Origin: Lyngbya sp. HA4199-MV5
GTDB lineage: Bacteria; Cyanobacteriota; Cyanobacteriia; Leptolyngbyales; Leptolyngbyaceae
Direction of reading: 5' to 3'
Assembly: GCA_019359375.1 (NCBI GenBank)
Contig: JAHHHL010000035.1
Coordinates: 1 to 64,000 of the forward strand
DNA: 64,000 nt
Below, in pieces: positions 16,803-25,026 of the stretch (position 1 is the first letter of the stretch; the number at the start of each line of letters is the position of its first letter). A program made the position numbers and the translations under genes. Below the pieces are notes generated by a model that was not told the origin of the DNA, ran no database searches, and saw only the letters and a list, made by a program, of their open reading frames with translations.

Positions 16803-17708
16803 ATGAACAGATTACTCAAAATATGTATTCCGAATCAATGGCATCGGGCGATCGCGCTTTTTCTCACCAGCTTACTGCTGACAATTAGCGTGGCTTCTTG
16901 TTCCAGCAGCAACTCGTCCATCACGTCAATGGCAGTGATCAACACGTCTGTGGTTGCGCCGCCCAGTGGTGAACCGGGTAAAACGCTAGACAAGATCATG
17001 GCAGCAGGAAATATCCGAGTTGCGGTGCCCAATGACTTTACGCCGTTTGGGTCGATCGCGCCTAATATGGCACCGCAGGGCTATGACGTTGATGTCGCAG
17101 GCGAGATTGCAAAAGGCATAGGAGTCAAGCTGGAGTTAGTGCCCGTGGTGGGTAATTACCGGATTCCGTTCTTGCAGACCGATCGGGTCGATATTGTGAT
17201 TTCCAGCCTGGGTAAAAATAAGGCGCGTGCCAAAATTATTGATTTCTCCAAGCCCTATGCTCCTTTCTTTTCAGGTGTGTATGGTGGACCTAATTTAAAC
17301 GTTTCCTCGCTGGATGATCTCAAGGGGCACACGCTGGGAGTCGCGCAAGGCTCGTTGGAAGATCTGGAAATCTCTAAGTTGCCGCCTGAGAAAGTGCCTG
17401 TCGTGAAGCGCTTTTCGAGCAATAGTTTAACGGCTTCGGCGTTACTGTCCGGTCAGGTGGAACTGATTGCAACGGGCAACGTGGTCGCTGCCAAAGTCAT
17501 CAAAGACAACCCGAATAGCAAGATTGACAACAAATTCATCATGAAAAATTCTCCTTGCTACGTGGGTGTGCGAAAGGGTGATGCCGCGCTGGTAGCAAAG
17601 CTAGACAACATTATTGATGACATGAAGCAGTCAGGCAAACTGAATGAACTTTCGCTGAAATGGTTTGGCGAACCGTTACCCGATCTCACTCCACCCCCTG
17701 CAAGTTAG
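16803..17708 (+). CDS. ABC transporter amino-acid binding lipoprotein, 301 aa
   Basis: The extracytoplasmic solute-binding protein of the importer (SBP family 3, GlnH/HisJ-like). The start ATG 16803 has GGAG eight bases upstream; an in-frame ATG at 16782 is less likely. A lipobox SVASC places the lipidated Cys at residue 33. The domain contains GYDVDVAGEIAKGIGVKLELVPV (split recognition block), FLQTDRVDIVISSLGKNKAR and the hinge LGVAQGSLEDL. The C-terminal KSGKLNELSLKWFG-like end is standard. The ATPase gene follows after 60 bp. Confidence 0.9.
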   Translation: MNRLLKICIPNQWHRAIALFLTSLLLTISVASCSSSNSSITSMAVINTSVVAPPSGEPGKTLDKIMAAGNIRVAVPNDFTPFGSIAPNMAPQGYDVDVAGEIAKGIGVKLELVPVVGNYRIPFLQTDRVDIVISSLGKNKARAKIIDFSKPYAPFFSGVYGGPNLNVSSLDDLKGHTLGVAQGSLEDLEISKLPPEKVPVVKRFSSNSLTASALLSGQVELIATGNVVAAKVIKDNPNSKIDNKFIMKNSPCYVGVRKGDAALVAKLDNIIDDMKQSGKLNELSLKWFGEPLPDLTPPPAS

Positions 17709-17768
17709 GAACAGTTGGGAGTCAGGAGTCAGTGGGTTGCTCTCATTATCGTAAGGAGATTGTTGGAA

Positions 17769-18554
17769 ATGACGACTCAGCCTGGAACCGCTCAAGCAAA
17801 CGGGGCAACGACAGCTCTAGAACCCATCATTGTTGCCAAAGATGTGGAGAAAACCTATGACAATGGCTTTCATGTGCTGAAGGGCGTGAGCTTAACGGTG
17901 CATAAGGGCGAAGTGGTGGTGCTGATGGGTCCGTCTGGCTCTGGCAAATCGACCTTTATTCGCACCTTTAATGCGCTGGAACCCTATCAGAAAGGCAGCA
18001 TTGAAATTGATGGAATACTGATTTCGCACAATGCCAAGAATATTGAATTGGTGAGGCGCGAAGTGGGGATGGTGTTTCAACAGTTCAATCTGTTTCCCCA
18101 TCTAACAATTTTGGGCAACGTGACGCTGGCACCCATTCACCTGCGCGGCATGTCGAAGGCGGATGCGGACAAGTTAGGCATGGAACTACTGGAGCGAGTG
18201 GGGATTGCTCATCAGGCAAGTAAATATCCCGGTCAGTTGTCGGGTGGACAGCAGCAGCGGGTGGCGATCGCCCGTGCCCTGGCAATGCGCCCCAAAGTGA
18301 TGCTGTTTGATGAACCCACCTCTGCCCTTGACCCTGAAATGGTGCAGGAAGTGTTGCAGGTCATGCGCGGGTTAGCAGAATCGGGTATGACGATGGTTTG
18401 CGTGACGCATGAAGTTGGCTTTGCCCGTGAAGTTGCCGATCGCATCATCTTCCTGGCAGATGGGTTGTTGGTGGAAGACACCACACCAGATCAGTTTTTC
18501 AACAATCCCAGCAACGATCGCACGAAGAAGTTCCTGTCGCAAATTTTGCATTAA
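17769..18554 (+). CDS. Polar amino-acid ABC transporter ATPase (GlnQ/HisP type), 261 aa
   Basis: The cytoplasmic ATPase that powers the importer. It has Walker [11 protein letters not shown]-loop [11 protein letters not shown], signature LSGGQQQR, Walker [13 protein letters not shown] and the switch His in VTHEVGFA. This is the textbook polar amino-acid subfamily. The start is ATG 17769, preceded by TAAGGAG at 17752-17758; an in-frame upstream start at 17715 overlaps repeat-like sequence and would add an unsupported leader. It directly follows its binding protein and precedes a porin gene. Confidence 0.94.
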   Translation: MTTQPGTAQANGATTALEPIIVAKDVEKTYDNGFHVLKGVSLTVHKGEVVVLMGPSGSGKSTFIRTFNALEPYQKGSIEIDGILISHNAKNIELVRREVGMVFQQFNLFPHLTILGNVTLAPIHLRGMSKADADKLGMELLERVGIAHQASKYPGQLSGGQQQRVAIARALAMRPKVMLFDEPTSALDPEMVQEVLQVMRGLAESGMTMVCVTHEVGFAREVADRIIFLADGLLVEDTTPDQFFNNPSNDRTKKFLSQILH

Positions 18555-18722
18555 GGCGGTAAGAGTTTTTGGTTGTTAGTTGTTAGTTGTTGGACGAAGG
18601 CAAAAGGCGATATTTGCCTGTTACCAGAGCTAGTTTAATCAGCGACTGAGCGAGAAGCAGAAGGGTTATGCCCTTTCTGTAGAATTCGTTTTGCTTATTT
18701 TTAGGTGTGAGGAGTCGTGGCG

Positions 18723-20387
18723 ATGTCGAATATGATCGGGTCGAACGGTGGATGGTTGATGGGATTGGTGCTACCAGCGCTTTTGGGGACGATCGCTCCA
18801 GCCGCGATCGCCAAACCCATACCTGAGAATGACGCTGAACGGGCGATCGCGCCTGCTCAACTAGCCATACCAACCCCAGCGGTTAGTCAGTTTGCGATCG
18901 ATCGCCTTACCAGTGCCGATGCTGCGATCGTTGGGCAAGTCACATCCGTTTCCCAGCTTTCTGATGTGAAACCAACCGATTGGGCGTTTCAAGCATTGCA
19001 ATCCCTCGTAGAACGCTATGGGTGCATTGTGGGCTATCCCGACAAAACCTACCGTGGCAACCGTGCCCTGAGTCGCTATGAGTTTGCCGCAGGGTTAAAC
19101 GCCTGCATGGATCGCATTAATGAACTGATTGCAGCAGGCACGGCAGATCTGGTGAAAAAAGAAGATTTACTCGCCGTGCAAAAGCTCCAAGAAGAGTTTG
19201 CGGCAGAACTGGCAACCCTGCGTGGTCGGGTGGATGCGTTAGATGCGCGGACTGCCACGCTGGAGAAGCAGCAGTTTTCCACCACCACCAAGCTTAACGG
19301 ACAGGTGATCTTTGCCGTGACGGATGCCTTTGGCGGTGCCAGTCGTAACGGTCAGGATGATAAGTTCAACACGACGCTAAGCGATCGCGTTCGTCTCAAT
19401 TTCAACACCAGCTTTACGGGCAAAGACTTGCTCACCACCCGGATTCAGGCATCGAATGTGATCGATCCACGTCCCGCTACCGACACGGCTCCTGGAAATG
19501 AAGCACGGCTCAGCTTTCAGTCGGGTAGCAATACGTCCAATGCCGCCTTTCTGGGTTTGCTGAAGTATGCGTTTCCGCTGGGCGATCGGGTCAAGATTTA
19601 CGTGGGCACCGGGTTCAATATTGGTTTTATTGATGTCATCGACGATGTTGTGAATCCCCTCGCCAACGACGCGCAGGCAGCGATTTCCCGGTTTGGTCGC
19701 TACAGCCCCATCTATCGTCTGGGTTTTGATACTGGGGCTGCGGTCAATATCAAGCTAGGAGGCGACTTCAAGCTTCAGGCGGGCTATCTGGCAAGTGAAG
19801 CCAGCAACCCAACAGCCGGAAGCGGTTTGTTTAACGGTAACTATGCAGCGCTGGCGCAGGTCGTTTATGCACCCAATTTTGCGACGATCGCCTTCACCTA
19901 CGTCAACGCCTATAGCGATAATGGACTCAATCATGGCACTGGCAGCACGTTATCCAATCTGAGCGGTCGCGCCGTTTCCTCCAACTCTTATGGTGTGGAG
20001 GCAAACTTCAAACTCAGTAAAGGCTTGCAAGTGGGCGGCTGGGTCAGCTTCATGGATGCCAAAGCCCGAACAGGAGCCGCGCGGGGAAATGGCGATGTGT
20101 GGAGCTATGCCGTCACGCTGGCGTTTCCTGACCTGGGCAAGAAAGGGAATCTGGGCGGCATTATTGTGGGGATTGAACCAAAGCTCACTGGCACCGATGC
20201 CCTTTTAAGCGGTTTAACGCGCCGCAGCGACAAAGACACTGGGCTGCATATTGAAGCATTCTACCGCTACGCCGTCACCGAAAATATCTCGATTACGCCT
20301 GGGATTGTCTGGCTTACTGCACCCAATCACAATGATGACAACGACGACATTGTTTTAGGCGTAATCCGCACCACGTTTAGCTTCTAG
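18723..20387 (+). CDS. Iron-uptake porin (SLH domain, OprB-like barrel), 554 aa
   Basis: A cyanobacterial outer-membrane porin. ATG 18723 is chosen because GAGGAG at 18709-18714 sits eight bases upstream. A hydrophobic signal is followed by a linker, then an SLH domain at about residues 80-140 (DVKPTDWAFQALQSLVERYG, YRGNRALSRYEFAAGLNACM), which binds the peptidoglycan-linked polymer. A short coiled coil comes next (LATLRGRVDALDARTATLEKQ). The rest is a beta barrel ending in Phe (VIRTTFSF), the usual C-terminal signal for outer-membrane assembly. Members are reported as iron or inorganic-ion permeable. Its position after an amino-acid importer may be coincidental. Confidence 0.92.
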   Translation: MSNMIGSNGGWLMGLVLPALLGTIAPAAIAKPIPENDAERAIAPAQLAIPTPAVSQFAIDRLTSADAAIVGQVTSVSQLSDVKPTDWAFQALQSLVERYGCIVGYPDKTYRGNRALSRYEFAAGLNACMDRINELIAAGTADLVKKEDLLAVQKLQEEFAAELATLRGRVDALDARTATLEKQQFSTTTKLNGQVIFAVTDAFGGASRNGQDDKFNTTLSDRVRLNFNTSFTGKDLLTTRIQASNVIDPRPATDTAPGNEARLSFQSGSNTSNAAFLGLLKYAFPLGDRVKIYVGTGFNIGFIDVIDDVVNPLANDAQAAISRFGRYSPIYRLGFDTGAAVNIKLGGDFKLQAGYLASEASNPTAGSGLFNGNYAALAQVVYAPNFATIAFTYVNAYSDNGLNHGTGSTLSNLSGRAVSSNSYGVEANFKLSKGLQVGGWVSFMDAKARTGAARGNGDVWSYAVTLAFPDLGKKGNLGGIIVGIEPKLTGTDALLSGLTRRSDKDTGLHIEAFYRYAVTENISITPGIVWLTAPNHNDDNDDIVLGVIRTTFSF

Positions 20388-20391
20388 TTTC

Positions 20392-20418
20392 CATGTGACT
20401 CTAAAGCACGATCACATG
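20392..20418. terminator. Inverted repeat between convergent genes
   Basis: Perfect seven-base arms CATGTGA and TCACATG with a 13-base loop lie between the porin stop and the stop of the ankyrin gene on the opposite strand. There is no T-tract. It may act as a weak bidirectional terminator. Confidence 0.4.
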
Positions 20419-20422
20419 ACTT

Positions 20423-21466
20423 CTACTGGAATGGTTTAGCCCCTCGTTGCTTCAGCAAAGCAACAATATCAGGGTAATTAGCGGCGATCGCATGGTCTAG
20501 TACAGACTGATAACCATATCTTGTTCCGTTTGGTTCTGCAAAACCTTCGCGGCTAGCTGCATTGACGTTTGCTCCCTGAGCTAGCAGCAGTTTAACTATA
20601 GGTAGTGAGCCTTGACGCACGGCAAAGATTAACGGTGTTCGCCCCAAATAATGGGCAGGGTTAACACCTACCTTCTGAGCCAGCAGTTGTTGCACGACCG
20701 CAGTATTACCACGCCAAGCGGCATAGTGGAGGGCTGTCTCTCCGTAAGCACTGATCACCTTTGGGTTTGCACCCCTCTGAAGTAATAGTTCAACCAGTTC
20801 CTCATTGCCATGCGCAATGGCTACCATTAGCACCGTTGTTCCATTCGAGCGATCGCGCTCATTTGGATTTGCCCCCGCTTTAAGAATCAAGCGAATTGCT
20901 TCCAGACGCTGGGCATTTAGCTGAGGAAGCCGCTCTATCCCTGTATCTCGATAGAGACAGGCACCATAGGCATTAGCGGATAGTGCTTCTTGCAAAATTG
21001 AATCTGTCGTATCGTGCTCTTGACGATTGGGGTTGGCTCCGTGCTGAAGCAATAATTGAACAAGCTGGCTATTTCCGTTTCGCACAGCTTGGCGCAAGGG
21101 TAGGAGACCCGCTTCCGCATTTGGATTTGCACCCTGCTTAAACATGAGTTGCATTAACCCTGGCTGATTTAGCTGTACGGCTCTCAAAAGCCCTTCAGAT
21201 TGATCAATATCTTGAGCAGACGCTGACCTCAGCAACTGCTGGACGCGAGCAAAATCTTTTCTCATGAGAGCAAAATTTAATGACTCTGCCATCGTAGGGG
21301 TGTGCTGCGGCGTTAGTGGTGGAGTGGGTCTTGGCTGAGTTAATAGTGGAGTCGGTTTGGGTTGACTTGGTGGAACAACTGAAACTCGATCGTCACAAGC
21401 CACTAGCAAAGTGCCAAGGACGATCGCAATGCCACTATTACCTAGCCATCGCTTTATCTTATTCAT
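20423..21466 (-). CDS. Ankyrin-repeat lipoprotein, 347 aa
   Basis: A predicted lipoprotein: signal peptide with lipobox LLVAC (Cys24), then a Pro/Thr linker with repeated PTPPLTPQ-like units. From about residue 60 to the end there are about seven ankyrin repeats. The consensus is GNxxLVxLLLQxGANPN, best seen as GNSQLVQLLLQHGANPN and GNEELVELLLQRGANP; the third is expanded. Ankyrin repeats bind proteins, and an envelope-facing copy suggests a scaffold or inhibitor role, which is inference. The start ATG follows GAGAGAGTA on the minus strand. It is convergent with the porin gene. Confidence 0.85.
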   Translation of the reverse strand: MNKIKRWLGNSGIAIVLGTLLVACDDRVSVVPPSQPKPTPLLTQPRPTPPLTPQHTPTMAESLNFALMRKDFARVQQLLRSASAQDIDQSEGLLRAVQLNQPGLMQLMFKQGANPNAEAGLLPLRQAVRNGNSQLVQLLLQHGANPNRQEHDTTDSILQEALSANAYGACLYRDTGIERLPQLNAQRLEAIRLILKAGANPNERDRSNGTTVLMVAIAHGNEELVELLLQRGANPKVISAYGETALHYAAWRGNTAVVQQLLAQKVGVNPAHYLGRTPLIFAVRQGSLPIVKLLLAQGANVNAASREGFAEPNGTRYGYQSVLDHAIAANYPDIVALLKQRGAKPFQ

Positions 21467-21817
21467 TACTCTCTCGCCAATAACGGCCGTTTTCTTTTAG
21501 AGTTCCCTAGCTTTGATCAATAGGCGATTGGTTCTGATGTTTCCAAGATTTTTTTGAGGAGCGGAAAACCATCAGAAGATAACTTCAGAATCATGCTACA
21601 AAAGTCGATACTTCCTTCAAAAAATTGACTGAACGATCGCTGACCTGTCGATTTAAACAGATTGTTTCTGTCTACGTGAAGTACTTTAAAGAGTAGCGAT
21701 CGCCTCCCCTCGTTAGATCACCAGACTTAAACCTTCCGTATTCAGAGATACAAAATTCCTTCTCTGACAGCACTTACGCTTGCAAGCAATCTGACAAAGC
21801 AAGCGAGAACGAAGCTA
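21467..21817. other. Divergent promoter region, no gene
   Basis: This 351-bp spacer separates the ankyrin lipoprotein and the flavin monooxygenase, which point away from each other, so it should hold both promoters. It is of ordinary composition, with scattered CGATCG sites. No clear operator, hairpin or small gene is seen. Confidence 0.5.
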
Positions 21818-23101
21818 ATGCAAACGCACTATCCTGTCGTCATTGTCGGCGGTGGTCAAGCTGGTCTATCCATGAGCTATTGCCTGAAAGAACGCGGCAT
21901 TGATCACATCATCTTTGAGAAAAATACGATCGGGTGCTCATGGCGTGACAAGCGGTGGGATTCGTTTTGCCTGGTTACACCCAACTGGCAGTGCAAACTT
22001 CCAGGTTTCCACTATCCCGGTGATGACCCGCATGGCTTCATGCAGCGAGACGAAATTGTGCAATACATTGAGGCATACGCAGCATCGTTTGATCCGCCTG
22101 TGAAAGAAGGCGTTGCTGTGTCAAAGATACAGCGCAACGAGGCGGAAGGCGTGTTTGAAGTGACAACGACGATCGGCAACTATACCGCCGAACAGGTGGT
22201 CATCGCAGTCGGAGGCTATCACATTCCTAAACTGCCGCCGCTTTCAGAACGGCTCCCAGAACACATCGTCCAATTACACTCCTCCGAATACCGTAATCCC
22301 GAATCATTACCCGACGGTGCCGTGCTGGTCGTTGGCACCGGACAATCGGGCTGTCAAATCGCTGAAGATCTCCATCTGGCGGGCAGGCAAGTGCACTTGT
22401 GTGTGGGTAGCGCACCTCGATCGCCCCGTCGCTACCGCGGTAAAGATGTCGTCGATTGGCTCGATCAAATGGGGTATTACGACCTGTCGATCGACGAACA
22501 TCCCCAAAAAGAAAAAGCCCGTACCAATACCAATCACTACGTCACAGGTCGCGGCGGTGGACGCGAAATTGACCTGCGCCAGTTTGCGATCGAAGGCATG
22601 CAGCTACACGGCAGGCTGGAAACCATTCGTGACGGCATACTCGAATTTGCCGACAACCTCAAGCAAAACCTCGATCAAGCCGATGCGGTGGCTGAAAATA
22701 TCAAAAAAGGCATTGATGCCTTCATCGAGAAAAATCACATCCAGGCACCGATCGATCCCCCCTATCAACCTGTGTGGGAACCAGAGCAGCCCGTATCATC
22801 CCTTGCGTTTGAGCCAGCCAATATTACTACTGTGGTCTGGTCTACGGGCTATCACTCCGACTTTAGCTGGATCGAGATTCCCGTCTTTGATGGCAAGGGC
22901 TATCCAGGGCACGATCGCGGGGTAACCACCATACCGGGCTTCTATTTTCTGGGCTTACCGTGGCTCTATACCTGGGGTTCGGGGAGATTCTCCGGCGTAG
23001 CGCGCGATGCCAACTATCTGGCAGACACGATCGCCATGCGCCAAAAAGTCGCCCAACGCAATGACTGGAGCACGATTAATGAGTTTTTGCTTGGCTCATA
23101 A
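21818..23101 (+). CDS. Flavin-dependent monooxygenase/oxidoreductase, 427 aa
   Basis: A two-dinucleotide-binding flavoprotein. The FAD-binding Rossmann motif is VVIVGGGQAGLS (residues 7-18) and the NAD(P)H-binding motif is VLVVGTGQSGCQIAED (from about residue 168). Between them WRDKRWDSFCLVTPNWQ and PHGFMQRDEIVQYIE are typical of FMO-like enzymes. The N-terminal block resembles what I remember of the MSMEG_0569-type oxidoreductases that sit in a conserved nitrilase-containing cluster, but none of the other cluster genes is here, so that assignment is tentative. No signal peptide. A stem-loop follows the stop. The substrate is unknown. Confidence 0.82.
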   Translation: MQTHYPVVIVGGGQAGLSMSYCLKERGIDHIIFEKNTIGCSWRDKRWDSFCLVTPNWQCKLPGFHYPGDDPHGFMQRDEIVQYIEAYAASFDPPVKEGVAVSKIQRNEAEGVFEVTTTIGNYTAEQVVIAVGGYHIPKLPPLSERLPEHIVQLHSSEYRNPESLPDGAVLVVGTGQSGCQIAEDLHLAGRQVHLCVGSAPRSPRRYRGKDVVDWLDQMGYYDLSIDEHPQKEKARTNTNHYVTGRGGGREIDLRQFAIEGMQLHGRLETIRDGILEFADNLKQNLDQADAVAENIKKGIDAFIEKNHIQAPIDPPYQPVWEPEQPVSSLAFEPANITTVVWSTGYHSDFSWIEIPVFDGKGYPGHDRGVTTIPGFYFLGLPWLYTWGSGRFSGVARDANYLADTIAMRQKVAQRNDWSTINEFLLGS

Positions 23102-23114
23102 TCTTTCTAGCCGT

Positions 23115-23145
23115 TGATGGCGGCGACCGTCCTGGCTTGCCATCA
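23115..23145 (+). terminator. Possible terminator after the monooxygenase
   Basis: Perfect seven-base arms TGATGGC (23115-23121) and GCCATCA (23139-23145) lie 14 bp after the stop codon. The sequence after it is CCTTGCTTTAC, a poor T-tract, so function is uncertain. Confidence 0.4.
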
Positions 23146-23522
23146 CCTTGCTTTACAAAGTTTTGCCTATTAACGCGTGCCCAACTGTAAAGCTTTCTTA
23201 GAAGCGTTCTTACACTGTTGTCAAACGATGGAAACCGTGTAATTTTGTGCTAAGAGGATTTAAACGCTTTTAGCGAGAATCGCCAGAACTACTTCCCAGC
23301 AGTTCATCTACGCGTTTTCTCTATTTTTGGTTGAACGTCAAGCAGCCTTAACGCCTAAACGTCTCCTATCCAGCGGTTTCCGCCCTTTGGGATGTTGAGC
23401 CGCAAGCGTATCCGCCAGGGAATTTGATCAAACTAAATAGAGCTTTCTAGTTGCCTTTGGGCAAGGATTGAGGGGATCTGCCAAGTGATTTAATCCAGCA
23501 TCCTTATGTCTCTCAAAGCCTT
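23146..23522. other. Long leader before the diaminobutyrate genes
   Basis: About 380 bp with no gene. It contains several scattered short complementary stretches and AT-rich patches near 23220-23260 that could be a promoter, but I see no recognisable riboswitch class or Fur-type box. The last 20 bases begin a tandem duplication that runs through the start codon of the next gene. Confidence 0.45.
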
Positions 23523-23535
23523 ATGTCTGTCAAAG
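23503..23535. repeat. Tandem duplication across the aminotransferase start
   Basis: CTTATGTCTCTCAAAG (23503-23518) is repeated as CTTATGTCTGTCAAAG (23520-23535), a 17-bp period with one mismatch. Each copy carries an ATG. The first ATG (23506) opens an 11-codon frame whose TGA (23539-23541) overlaps the in-frame ATG at 23538 of the main gene. Confidence 0.7.
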
Positions 23536-24866
23536 CAATGACCGCGCCGATCGACTACCTCAAACGTCAACGAGAAAGAGAATCGAATGCCCGCAGCTAT
23601 CCTAAACGCATTCCGCTTGCAATTAAAGAAGCCAAGGGCATTTATGTCACAGATACTACTGGCAAAACCTATTTCGATTGTTTGACAGCCGCGGGCACAA
23701 TGGCGCTTGGTCACAATCATCCGGTTGTATTGAATGCGCTGCAAACCGCCTTGACCAGTAATTTGCCGTGGCAAACATTAGATATCACGACTCCGATTAA
23801 AGATGAATTTGTCGAAGAAGTTTGGCAAAGCCTTCCCCCGGAGTTTGCCCGACATGCAAAGATTCAATTTTGTGGTCCCAGCGGCTCTGATGCTACAGAA
23901 GCTGCCATCAAGTTAGTCAAAACAGCGACGGGTCGGCGCACCATACTGTCGTTCGATGGAGCATATCATGGCATGACGCACGGTGCGTTGAGCTTAATGG
24001 GCAACGTGTCGCCCAAGCAAGATGTTGCAGCACTGATGCCAGAGGTGCAGTTTTTGCCCTACCCCTACCTCTATCGCTGCCCCTTTGGTTTAGGAGGGGA
24101 AAAAGGCAGTTGGGTAAGCAGCCACTATATTGAATCGATGTTGACTGATCCTGAAAGTGGCATTGTGAAGCCAGCAGGCATGATTTTGGAACTGGTACAG
24201 GGTGAAGGTGGGGTGATACTGGCACCGGATGAATGGGCAAGAGAAATCAGACGGATCACTCAAGAACGCATGATTCCGCTCATTGTGGATGAAATTCAGA
24301 CGGGGTGGGGCAGAACAGGGAAACTCTTTGCGTTTGAGCACAGTGGCATTATTCCCGATGTTTTGCTGCTTTCCAAGGCGATCGGCGGCGGCTTGCCGTT
24401 ATCGGTCATTGTCTATCACGAATCGTTGGATGTGTGGCAGACAGGCGCACACGCAGGCACCTTTCGCGGCAACCAATTAGCGATGGCAACCGGGTTGGCG
24501 GCGATTCGCTACATTCGAGAGAACAACTTGTCAGAACACGCACAGGCAATGGGCGATCGCCTCCTGGCTCATTTACAAACTGTGCAAACGGAACATGATT
24601 GCATTGGTGACGTGCGTGGACGTGGGTTAATGCTGGGTGTGGAAATCGTGAACCCCAGCAAACCCTGCAATGGACTGGGTGTACATCCACATGATTCACA
24701 AAAAGCGCGTGAGATCCAGCAGGCGTGCCTCGATCGCGGTTTAATTTTAGAGCTTGGGGGACGCTACGGTAGCGTGATCCGCTTTTTGTCGCCCCTCATT
24801 GTGACCCCTGAACAAATTGACAGTATTGCAGAAATCTTTCATGCCGCTGTCAAAGCATCTGTTTAG
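23523..24866 (+). CDS. dat: Diaminobutyrate-2-oxoglutarate aminotransferase, 447 aa
   Basis: A class III PLP-dependent transaminase. It has GHNHPVV near the N-terminus, GPSGSDATEAAIKL (cofactor phosphate loop), SFDGAYHGMTHGALS, DEIQTGWGRTG and the Schiff-base Lys in LLLSKAIGGGLP. Within class III the sequence and the adjacent decarboxylase favour L-2,4-diaminobutyrate formation from aspartate semialdehyde and glutamate, as in Dat/RhbA-type enzymes. The start may be ATG 23523 or ATG 23538 (MTAPIDYLKRQ); neither has a strong ribosome binding site. The decarboxylase follows 160 bp downstream, with a repeat in between. Confidence 0.88.
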   Translation: MSVKAMTAPIDYLKRQRERESNARSYPKRIPLAIKEAKGIYVTDTTGKTYFDCLTAAGTMALGHNHPVVLNALQTALTSNLPWQTLDITTPIKDEFVEEVWQSLPPEFARHAKIQFCGPSGSDATEAAIKLVKTATGRRTILSFDGAYHGMTHGALSLMGNVSPKQDVAALMPEVQFLPYPYLYRCPFGLGGEKGSWVSSHYIESMLTDPESGIVKPAGMILELVQGEGGVILAPDEWAREIRRITQERMIPLIVDEIQTGWGRTGKLFAFEHSGIIPDVLLLSKAIGGGLPLSVIVYHESLDVWQTGAHAGTFRGNQLAMATGLAAIRYIRENNLSEHAQAMGDRLLAHLQTVQTEHDCIGDVRGRGLMLGVEIVNPSKPCNGLGVHPHDSQKAREIQQACLDRGLILELGGRYGSVIRFLSPLIVTPEQIDSIAEIFHAAVKASV

Positions 24867-24924
24867 ACCTTTTAACAGATAGCGGTTTTCACCTGTGTGC
24901 GGTACAAGTCTTCCGTTTGAGGGC

Positions 24925-24995
24925 AACAGGAGGCAGAAGGAAAGCCGCTTTTCTCCAGACTTCTGCCCTCTGCCTTCTGCCCTCTGCCTCTTTGC
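24925..24995. repeat. GGCAGAAGG / CTTCTGCCCTCTGCC inverted low-complexity tract
   Basis: GGAGGCAGAAGGAAAG on the left is the approximate complement of the CTTCTGCCCTCTGCCTTCTGCC run on the right, so the tract can fold into an imperfect hairpin between the aminotransferase and decarboxylase genes. It belongs to the same repeat type as the tract inside nurA. Confidence 0.6.
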
Positions 24996-25026
24996 GACTG
25001 TACCTCACTGACTTGAGAACCGCTGT

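Noticed and set aside
21818-23101. Siderophore N-hydroxylase acting with the diaminobutyrate genes
   Set aside because: The dinucleotide motifs fit FMO-like enzymes rather than the ornithine/lysine hydroxylase family, and a 420-bp gap with a stem-loop separates it from those genes.
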